A stretch of DNA of 64,000 nucleotides from Paramacrobiotus metropolitanus (taxonomy: Eukaryota; Tardigrada; Eutardigrada; Parachela; Macrobiotidae), in the NCBI RefSeq assembly GCF_019649055.1, contig NW_026570469.1:33242-97241 (forward strand), in the 5' to 3' direction. The position numbers and the translations under genes were made by a program. A model generated the notes under the pieces. That model was given only the letters and a program-made list of their open reading frames with translations. It was not told the DNA's origin and made no database searches. Positions 55,289 to 64,000 of this stretch are shown in pieces; positions within the stretch are counted from its first letter, which is position 1, and the number at the start of each line of letters is the position of its first letter.

Positions 55289-56678
55289 TCTAAAGCGCAC
55301 AATAAACTGCCATAACCACGAAAATGAGTAACTACTGTATCTATTGTTAATCGCTCTGGTCGTCTATTTCGCTGGTCATACAGCTATACATAGAACAGGT
55401 GCACGACTATCCATCAAACCTGGGACTATTTTGACCACAGTAATGTGCCTATAGACACACTATATACGAGTATCTCACTTGTTTGTGGTCAATGAAAACT
55501 CTAAAACAGAGAACAACTGCGTTTGAAGTGGGTACAAGCGAACAAACGTGTTCGTCATGGCTGTCCATTATGAGGGATATTTGTTACATGATGATCCAGG
55601 AAGAGTTAAGCTTATCTCGAATAGCCGGACCAAGATAACTGTCGAAATCTACGAAAGTTATTTATTTATGTAAACGAAAATATGACCGCGGAGGATTTTT
55701 GGTGAATTTCACTAGGACCATTGGTGGGATTTGTCGCGAAAACAGAGAAGCATTTGTCTTCGCGATATAGTTGCTGTTCGCGATCGTATCTGAGCAACTA
55801 GTACAGAGTACTTAGCAAAAGTAGGGGGGGGTTGTTCCACAAGTAGCCCTTTAAGAACTTTTAGAATTTTTAGAACTTTTTCGTGTCAGTGGATAATTGC
55901 CACAATATATTTCTACAAAATGCCCTGAATGCCGATATTTTATTCCCGGGATGCTTACAGCATATTCTGTTCAATACAGGGCAGATTTTCCTCTTGCTCG
56001 TTTCCCCAAAAGGGCACACAGAAACATTTCCGGCCAAAACGGTAGCGATAAAGGCGAGTAATGACAAAATATCCCTACAACCTTTGTGCGCATCAGAACT
56101 GCAGCCTGCAGTATTTAATATTCTCGTACATTTCACAATCGAAATCACGAACATCGTCCGTGGCACTGTCCGTGGTTTCTACTAACTGCCGTTTAGCTGC
56201 AGCCTGGCTGCGTCATCCAAGTACGGCACAGCGCCGGTTGCCTTGCTTCGAAAGAAAGCCGCCGGTTCATTTTTTCGTTTTTTTTGCAGCCGTCACTGAA
56301 TTCAACAGCCCGATATGGTTTCCGGTCATCGGCCATGAACAGACAAAGTACTTAGCTCATCTTCTATTGATAGGCTACTCGTAGGCGATTTCTTGTTAAA
56401 TACCTTATGTGATGATGACACAGAGTACAACTCCGAGACAAAATAATTATTTAAAACCAGCCACCACTTATTATAAGCCGTACAAGATCTTTGTTGACAA
56501 GGAGAGCTTCTATAACAAAAGCAGATGTGCACTTTTATTCGCAGAGACGAGCAGATTGCGATCGCTCACAAAAATGCAAATACTCTTTTCATTTACATAA
56601 TGTATTTTACGTACATCTAGTAAAATGAGTGCAGCAACGATTTAATTCCAGTTCCATTCCGATATTACAGAACTTATT

Positions 56679-56743
56679 GTTTCCGTTTTGAGCAGCATTA
56701 GGATGCCGTAAATGACAATCCTTTGCCTGCCCATTGCGGAAAT
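56679..56743 (+). ncRNA. 67-nt structured dispersed element, copy E (65 nt)
   Basis: Two single-base gaps relative to the others. The terminal stem GTTTCCG with CGGAAAT is intact (closing G-U). The internal hairpin GGATG with CAATCC has a bulged A. About 20 downstream bases (AAGGCTGACCAAGTTTACC) match copies B and C. Confidence 0.6.
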
Positions 56744-57072
56744 ATAAGGCTGACCAAGTTTACCAGTCTAAGCTTTCATTACTCAAAGTTGTGAGAAAAC
56801 AGCGTAATATATGTAGCGAAAATTCGAAATGAAGCAGATTCTTTGGCATTCAGCGCCCCAAAAAATATTTCTTGCAAAGAAACCAACTTCGTTATGAGTA
56901 AATAACATAACTGTCAATGACTGTTATGATGATGTATAACCTGTTTGGTAAATGACAACGCGAAAGGTGGTTACTGGCGAAGGAAGCGCGATTAGTTTCG
57001 CAGTGTTGGATAATATTTTAAAATTATTTTTTAATGACCTTTCCAAAATAAAGGTAATACTATCCAGTACAT

Positions 57073-57100
57073 AAGTGCCGAGCGCGGATGCGCGAGGCAC
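57073..57100. other. hairpin with tandem G-A mismatch and GGAU loop
   Basis: AGTGCC-GA-GCGC-GGAT-GCGC-GA-GGCACT: a 6-bp stem, a symmetric GA/GA step that would form sheared pairs in RNA, a 4-bp stem and a 4-base loop. Confidence 0.65.
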
Positions 57101-58245
57101 TATAATTTAATTATTACTGGTGTGGCAGATGCAGGTAATCTGATAAAAACGTTGCAGGGTAATGTATTTTACCTGTTATAACTCTTATTCTTTATTACTT
57201 TGTTATGTTTCGATATCTTGCGCCTTGTGTTGGATTTGACCAATGAAGTTTTCCAAATTTTGAACAAGAAACACCTACGAATTCGTCATACTGTTAAACC
57301 CAGGCTTGTTAATTTGTACGAGTAGATAAATAATTGAGAACTGGATTCTACACAGATACACTGCACAGATGTAAACTTACAAGAACGCATTCACATATTA
57401 AAGGCATGCAATTAAATTTTAATAAATTTGGTTCTAAAATTGAGAAAGTTTTTACGGTAGAATGTTCAGTAAGAATGTAGAATGTACAGTAAAATGTATG
57501 TAGAATGTAAGTACAGTTACAGACTTACAGTAGAGTAGATATGGAGCACACACTGGTTACTGTTAGCAGGCGCCATCGCAGCAAACTTATATGCGCCGCA
57601 TTTATTTTCAAGACATGCCACTGGCAGCAGGCGAGGAACATCTTAGAAAACGTCGCCGATAAGAGTACAACGCTGTCGCGACGATGAAGGTAGATGCAAA
57701 CGCTGGTGGTTTGTTAATTCAACAGGTCTATGGGTACACCGCTTACGCCCAACAATAGAAATGCAAAATCAAGATTAAAAAAATCTATAATTTTAATTTT
57801 TTTACGTTAATAATTATTAAATAAAAATGACTTACAAGTTGTGATAATAGTAGTCTTCAAAACTGAGTCTGATATTTCAGTTTTTCAGAAACAAGTTAGG
57901 AGTGCAGTATCGCTCATTCCTGAAATAGTATTCCGTAAGCCTGTAAGGCGTAGTACAGTGGCAGAACTGTGGCAAAAAAATGTCATCCAGCTTTTAATTG
58001 CGCTAATTGACAGTTTTTCAACTGTCATAATTCAACAAAGACGTAAACAAGAGCAACAGCTTATTTTTTCGCTTCATGTTACAAACCAAATTACAGTTAA
58101 GAACTGCTGAAGGCTTTAAATTAAAGTTTCTTCCTTTAAAATTTATTTGTAGGGGTACGTACATACATACTAAGGCAGCTACGGAGTACTTAGAGTGCGA
58201 GGACGAGCTGTGGATTCGTGATCACGGTTCACCTAAAATACCAGG

Positions 58246-58337
58246 TAATAATAATTCGGTTGTTTTTGCTGGGAAGGCTAATTTTTGGTGTTTTTTTTTT
58301 GTAATAATAATTCGGTTGTTTTTGCTGGGAAGGCTAA
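58246..58337. repeat. 36-bp direct duplication with T-rich spacer
   Basis: TAATAATAATTCGGTTGTTT through GGGAAGGCTAA is present twice (58,246 and 58,302), separated by TTTTTGGTG(T)n. The plus frame around it (GTYIHTKAATEYLECEDELW; QYVNIEKLTPANSQF after the second copy) looks like an exon broken by the duplication. Confidence 0.75.
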
Positions 58338-59376
58338 CGGTCAGTATGTCAATATTGAGAAATTGACACCCGCTAACTCTCAGTTCCCAACATCTACACA
58401 GGTCAAAAGGTAAGCTGCCATGAAGATGCTACATAACAAACCGGCTTTACAAAAACCTTGTTGCTGCAATACTCGCATACCCTCCAACGAGCGAATGCGA
58501 AAAATGCCACATTTTTGTACACGCTAATAAACTAACATTAATTGCAAATGCGTGCAGTGTACCGTATGCTATGAAACGAAATCTAACTACGTACGGTACT
58601 TATTTTATCTACCCTAGTAAAGTAAACATGGCCCACAAGAGCGCCATGGCAACAGAAAAGTAAACTTATCGGTGCGATCTCAAAAGGCACATAATGCCCA
58701 CATTATTTTCTTGCGAACTGTGCGACATTGGCTACTTCAGTTAATACTGCAATTACTTATCTATGTTCCAAAATTATCGCTAAAAATCAGGTTACTTCAG
58801 ATGGGCATTCGAGATGTGGTGGGTGTTTCTTTTCAGAGTCATTCTGCTTCCTCATTGATATACCCTTACTGTTCTACACGAATTCCACGATCGACAACTA
58901 CAGGTAAGTCCGGTTTACTATACATTCGGTGGATTAGGCCAAGGTCAAAAGGAGGAAGGAAATTTTAGAGGAAGGAAATTTTGTGTGGTCAAAAGGAGGA
59001 AGGAAATTTTTCGGGTCAAAAAGAGGGAGGAAAGTTTCACATTCGGTGACATAATGATAAAATTTTTTGACGAATCAATTTTTATAACCCAACTCCCGAT
59101 AGCGCTTCGAAACATGTCAACCGTTTCACACGAAGAACAAGAAATCCAAAACAGAAATTTCTTTCAAAAACACGACACAAAAATAACGAAAAAGCGACTG
59201 CGTTTTGCTGAAGATATCGAATACTTTGCTTAAGACATATGGCATATGCTGATCATCCAATTGTGAAACCAAAATAAATACTGTACTACCGAAAATCTAC
59301 ATACGCCGTTCGGGCGTCTTCATCAACCTTCCATATTACTGCCAGATGGTTATGCCGTTGTCTAGCAAAATTTAAA

Positions 59377-59750
59377 AGGCACTGCCTATAGGCACCTTTC
59401 AGCCCCGTTATCTGTAGGCATCCCCTGTTTTCCGTTGCTATGTTTCCAAGGTCGAGGTTTCTTGACAATATTGGAGAATTTTTAAAAGTGATTGCACTCC
59501 CATGGCTAAGTTTCCGGTTGTGCAGAGACAGTTGCCCGGCACGAATCAATGCGGGCCAATGGTCTGCGCTTGGTAGTGTGAAATATAGAAGGGCACCTCA
59601 GGCGCACCTGCCAGAGAATGCAGTATTTACCAAAGCTCCCACGCCCCGCCCCACCCAATGCATCCGGCTGGCAGAGAGTCTTGAAACTGGTTGCAAAAGG
59701 GGATGCCTATAGCAAACGGGGTGAAAGGGGTGCCTATAGCCTCACTCAGT
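59377..59750. repeat. inner fold-back around GGCACTGCCTATAGGC
   Basis: The left block (GCCTATAGGCACCTTTCAGC, GGCATCCCCTGTTTT) returns inverted as AAAAGGGGATGCCTATAG and GGGGTGAAAGGGGTGCCTAT at 59,695-59,743. It is nested in the 58.9-61.0 kb element. Confidence 0.75.
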
Positions 59751-60098
59751 TAAAAATTCATAGTACAACAGATAATTTTTTATCTAAGTGCTTTGTATTA
59801 GAATTGCCCAACGACATCTTCACGAAAATACTTACTGGGGAATGACGCTTTGTGCGAAATGCGTTCATATGCGTCGCCGTTTTTGTTCGTCCACCGGCTA
59901 GATTACACCCGTCAGCTACGTCGGTCTGGACACGGAAAGGTTGGTTGTTTTGATGAGCTATAAAGGAATCAGACAAGATCACACTCCGGTGGCATCGTAA
60001 AGGGCTTTTGTCCAAAATGTGTTTGTCGCTCACACAGGCTTTGGTCGGGTAGTATACCGGTATGTTATTGTTATGTCGAGTTCAAGCGCAGTGCTCGG

Positions 60099-60642
60099 TA
60101 CGAGGCAAGTGTCCCTTAAATTAATAGACGCGTTTTGCCTTACCATAAATTGACAACCTAAACCGCAATGTGCGAACCAGGCAGCCACCATGGGTTGGCA
60201 GCATGTAATCCAAATGGTGACTGCATTGCTCCCATTGACTTCGACGTTAAACTGAAAGTTATGAACGTTTATGGGTTCTCGTAGACATAGCATAGGACCC
60301 TCTTCAACGGCTCCTCGCACGAATCTTATGCTGTGTCTACGAGAAACTACAAATGTTCATAACTTTGTTTGCTTGCCATGAAAACTTACTTGCTAGGTAC
60401 CAAAAAATTCCCAAATTTTTTCTCCATTATTTTGAACGTGAGTTCGCAGGTTCGGTTGAGATTTTTGCGAATGTAAATGCCAACTTACTTTAACGTTAAG
60501 TCAATGGCAGCAATGCAGTCAACCGTTTGTATTACGCGATGCCAGCCCATGGTGGCTGCCAGGTTCGCACATTGCGGTCTAGGTTGTCAATTTATGGTAA
60601 GGCAAAACGCGTCTATTAATTTAAGGGACACTTGCCTCGTAT
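60099..60642. mobile_element. fold-back element FB4
   Basis: TACGAGGCAAGTGTCCCTTA at the left returns as TAAGGGACACTTGCCTCGTA at the right end. The arms of about 185 bases (including CAACCTAAACCGCAATGTGC) are very similar. Loop-proximal TTCTCGTAGACATAGCATAG (about 60,276) and its complement (60,326-60,346) match the cores of FB1 and FB2. It is nested in the 58.9-61.0 kb element, hence younger than it. Confidence 0.85.
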
Positions 60643-61109
60643 GGTAATAAGATGCAAGGCATTTGCGCGCCATTTTTCGAGCGATGATGCAATAGTCATT
60701 GAGGCAATAGTTATTATGGAATGCTCCGGAAGTACATTTAATAATTTATCGGTGGTTGTATTAAATACGGGAGTTTTAGGAAAACCAAAAAATTTTCCTT
60801 CCTCTTTTTGACCCGAAAAATCTCCTTCCTCCTTTTGACCACACAAAATTCCTTCCTCTAAAATTTCCTTCCTCCTTTTGACCACACAAAATTTCCTTCC
60901 TCTAAAAGTTCCTTCCTCCTTTTGACCACACAAAATTTCCTTCCTCTAAAATTTCCTTCCTCCTTTTGACATTGGCCGTGGATTATCCTTTCGGCATAAA
61001 GGTAATCTAATTCGACAAATCTAAAAGATTTGTTTACTTGTCACAAATTAATCTGCGGCTTGGGCGCGCTGTGCTGTCGCAGGAAAATCTTTAATGGATC
61101 CAGTGGTGA

Positions 61110-61370
61110 TCCGGCTTAACTTTTCTTCGCACACCCTTGAGCAATCGGCAGGCAAGCGGCTGGGCGCAACCGGCATTTGGCAGGACAGTGGACGGCAGTG
61201 TCTTGGCACCTGACAAAACTATCAAAACTCTGAATTTGCTCATCGGTTCGGTAACGGAACGTAATCGCTGTCTTCTGAAATACGATCCTCTTCCTCGGGA
61301 AAGGACACTTCATCCTCCAGCGGTAGGTCTTCGTTTTCTGCACACCCTGATTCAACCTCATGGTTTCCAT
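61110..61370 (-). pseudogene. acidic transposase-like N-terminal fragment
   Basis: One minus frame reads HEVESGCAENEDLPLEDEVS, then FPEEEDRISEDSDYVPLPNR and stops. Such acidic stretches are typical of the N-terminus of piggyBac and other transposases, but also of many nuclear proteins. The overlapping frame is open too. Weak. Confidence 0.3.
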
Positions 61371-61899
61371 AAAAACCGCCTTGCACGCTCTACAACGTTT
61401 AAATACTTACATCACGTTTTATAACACTTAAATGTTCCTTTTCGACAAATGACTGTTATTTATTTCCCGTGAACCCCATCGTGCTCAGCCAACGAAATGG
61501 TTTCTGCAAAAACCCCGCCTAAATAGTCATCTTAGTTATCTCAGTTATCTTAGTTAGCATCGGAGAAGGTTGGCGCAGTATACACTAACCAGCATTTCAC
61601 TCTCGCGTATCCCGTGTGGTGGTCGGGAAATCGAGTGCAGCCTTGCTCGAATCGCGCCTGCACACCACCGTTGGCTAAGGACAACCCTTTTCGCGCACTG
61701 CAGTGCACTGATGCTGTTACTGGTGACGGCTTGCTGATAGGGAACTTTAGCTGTAGCAGAATCTCCGAACGCTTTTGCATTATGGCGAACAAAGAAGTTT
61801 GTAAACACGACTTTTTGAGCGCTGGTCATCAAAGCTATGCATTTGAGATGTTCGTATGGATCTGAACATCTGACCTTTAAAAACAAGCATTGTTAGAAA

Positions 61900-64000
61900 T
61901 GCTTAATATTACCCGTAAAATATGACTACCTTATATTATAGTATTACTCTATTTATAGGTAGTAAATTAGTAATACAGTATACTACATGACGTGCTACAC
62001 TACATGACGATAAAATTGATCGTGGCCAAGACCACTGCCCTGCCAACTGCCCATTGCCCTCGTGAAAATAAAAGTTACTAAAAACATCCAGTTACCAAAA
62101 GAAGTACTTGTAAAGTTACGCTAAACTTACAAAAATGTTTTCATGACAGCCGATTATAACTTGGACCTTTCATATAACTTACGGAATACTTCAAGTTGGT
62201 CAAGAGTGACTTACTCGTATTACAGCATTGACGCACAGTCACGCACTATATGTAATCTTAAGCATAATAAGCAGCTACCAATGGACCTAAGTTGCATCAC
62301 TGCATAGCTGCATAGTGCGTTGCTGCTTTAATTATACAGCGCAACTGCACAAAAACATTTTATGCTATGTAGTTTTAAATATTAAAATATTAAACATATG
62401 ATTAATCTTTCGTTAGTAATTGCACATGTATCATGTATGTATACAATACATATTCCACTTCAGTTTATGTTTCTGTGGTTCATACAGACAATAAACAATG
62501 AATTGAATAATTCGGTGGCGTCGTAAAACAAAATAACCAATGTGGCTTTTAATTACTAGCAAACTAGTAAATAAATAAGACTCCGTACTGCAATAAAATT
62601 TTATTACAACAAATTACAAATATAGCAATACATTTTTGTGGCAGTATACGAAGCTATGTGAAAGGTATGCAAGTTACCCCACGAGGTGGCGGCCGCAATA
62701 AGGGCGCACGGTCGAGCACGTAAACATAGCTCAGCTCGCTAATAACGCAGTCGAGCCGTTGAAATTCAACACACTTGTGACCTATAGGAAATTTCAAATT
62801 ATCAATAATTATGAATCAGTTTGTTTCACTTTTTGGAGATTTAGTTTGTTTAATGTTTTATTACACTTTATTTTGATGCTAAGGGTCGAACAGAAAATGA
62901 TAAGGTCTGAAACCATACGTGATTCGTAGCATCTGTATGGAATTTTGAAACGTTGAGTCAGAAAGCAGTACCAGGTTTGACTGCTTCTTCACGGGTCTAC
63001 GAGCAGAATCGCCGTTGAGAGCGTCTCTGCTGAATGAGGAGCCTGCAGCTGGGTTGTTGGACGAACCTGCCTTGATTCTCAGTCATTCTTTCTGTTACAA
63101 CAGGTATGATGTCTGGTTTTAAAATGTTATATAAACGCAGCCATATGATTTTGGAGTCGACTTCGTTCTAGTAAGCGTAGAAAATCGAAAATTCGGAAAG
63201 TATTTAAAAAGATCGATTTAAATTTTTTGTCTTTGTTTTACACTGGACTGAGTCGACTCTCTCTAATTTGCTTAAGTATTGTATTTTGTCACAGGTTCTT
63301 CGGTTATTTTTGGAGTTGGCTCCATGGAACGATCTCTCTTCCCCTTCGTTAAGCAATAATTACTGGCACCTTCGTTGCGAACGCACACGAGCGCACACTG
63401 GGCCTTTGGATGGAGGTGTGAAGCATACTGTTAGTCTAAGCAAAGGTGAGCTCCACAAACTGGATCTAGACGTTGAGTAAATTGAGTAAGTTAATTGTTA
63501 AGTAACTGAATTTGTGTTCGTGCGGACCAAAATTATTAATTTGTGGTAAATGTTTTCCCGTTCCTTAGGAAACTAACGGATTTCATTGCCCATTTGATGG
63601 ACTGGAGTCGACTCCGGAACCGAAGCAGGCTTTTTGTGGTTTAATTTCTGGCTTTTGCATTATATTCTTCCTATTTAAATTTCTGTATTTTAAGACAGCA
63701 AGTGCAGCACTCAGACGATAGTTTGATGTTTATTTGTGGGTCTTTTTCTGTCATTTCAGTGTTATTTTTTGTTCGTTGAGTCGAAGTATGTGCAAAATTA
63801 CGAGTAATGTGCGGCAAAAGTTACAATAAAGCTTCTGACAACGATAAAGCAAAAGTTCTGAATACAGTACAATAAAACTTCTAAAAACGACTGCCAAATT
63901 AAGTTGGGAATTATAAGTTCTACACTAACTTTTACAGCACAGAAAGGTATAGCCGCTGTTCAAAGATTGTTACAAAAAAACTTATACATTTTCACGAGGG
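61900..64000. other. AT-rich end of window, nothing firm
   Basis: No domain is recognised. A plus frame at 63,268-63,480 has no motif. Possible splice signals (CTGTTACAACAG near 63,103) do not connect convincing exons. Confidence 0.4.

Larger units (their letters stand above)
55290..57830. other. no confident gene; weak exons near 56.0-56.3 kb
   Basis: The minus strand near 56.1-56.3 kb has protein-like pieces (RQLVETTDSATDDVRDFDCE; VEFSDGCKKNEKMNRRLSFE) that end in stops. The rest is AT-rich. A tandem-like GTAGAATGT/ACAGTA tract lies at 57,460-57,540. Confidence 0.4.
58937..60977. mobile_element. 2.04-kb TIR element with exact 8-bp duplication
   Basis: The left end GGCCAAGGTCAAAAGGAGG and the right end (complement GGCCAATGTCAAAAGGAGG) are inverted. 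GTGGATTA flanks both sides (58,929-58,936 and 60,978-60,985). The TIRs consist of repeated GGTCAAAAGGAGGAAGGAAA / TTTTAGAGGAAGG units, one to two at the left and four at the right. An 8-bp duplication fits hAT- or Merlin-type elements. The interior holds two fold-backs and only short open frames, so the element is non-autonomous and has served as a landing site. Confidence 0.85.

Noticed and set aside
56559-56568. GCGATCGC as an outlying copy of the transposon motif
   Set aside because: It lacks the two-base spacer and is a single palindrome expected by chance.

Overview
The window is nuclear DNA of an invertebrate animal. It has short spliceosomal introns (many of 50-65 nt, GTAAGT-type donors, TTTTTCAG/TTTTAG acceptors), low gene density, animal domain families (MATH, an astacin metallopeptidase exon) and a dense load of eukaryotic mobile elements. 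A tardigrade or a comparable small ecdysozoan is my guess, from the tiny introns and an unfamiliar Agenet/Tudor-like gene; this is inference, not proof. I saw no rRNA, tRNA, CRISPR or bacterial operon structure.

Layout. 1-800: a protein start running off the left edge on the minus strand, and a MATH-domain exon on the plus strand. 813-2119: a large nested fold-back element with satellite-like centre. 2.8-17.8 kb: mostly non-coding, with a degraded lysine/alanine-rich gene (7.1-9.7 kb, minus), a locally duplicated block (13.5-14.8 kb) and a few weak exons. 18.1-20.0 kb: an intact-looking two-exon Merlin-type (ISXO2/IS1595-like) transposase whose intron is filled with a 9-bp satellite. 20.5-21.6 kb: two MITEs with clear ends, one with about 92-bp near-perfect TIRs and TA target duplication, one Harbinger-like with TAA duplication. 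22.4-25.4 kb: a multi-exon gene with two Agenet/Tudor-like modules, decayed at its 3' end and abutting another TA-flanked MITE. 27.8-30.8 kb: fold-back elements and CRE-like sequence between imperfect inverted repeats.

31,068-39,731 is the centrepiece: a complete 8.66-kb CACTA/EnSpm-like transposon. It has inverted CCCGGTTCCG ends and a 3-bp TCG duplication. A Tnp2-type transposase with three single-base frame breaks sits on the minus strand. It is flanked by two accessory genes on the plus strand that can be spliced without a break (397 and 495 residues; 6 and 12 exons). Throughout this element, in exons, introns and intergenic DNA alike, I count 21 exact copies of the interrupted palindrome GCGA-N2-TCGC and saw none outside it.

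44-47.4 kb holds an astacin exon and several minus-strand exons of unrecognised genes. 50.8-53.1 kb is a decayed Ty3/gypsy retrotransposon (LTR remnants, zinc knuckle, protease, RT, RNase H). 54.7-55.3 kb carries a P-loop (DUF3987-like) exon. 58,937-60,977 is a TIR element with an exact 8-bp duplication, repeats inside its TIRs and two nested fold-backs.

Two cross-window signals stand out. A 67-nt element occurs five times, always in + orientation, and conserves a long-range stem and an internal hairpin with compensatory and G-U substitutions; it looks like an undescribed structured RNA or short retroelement. Three fold-back elements share a loop-proximal core TTTCTCGTAG(AC)n-AGCATAG and form an unnamed family.
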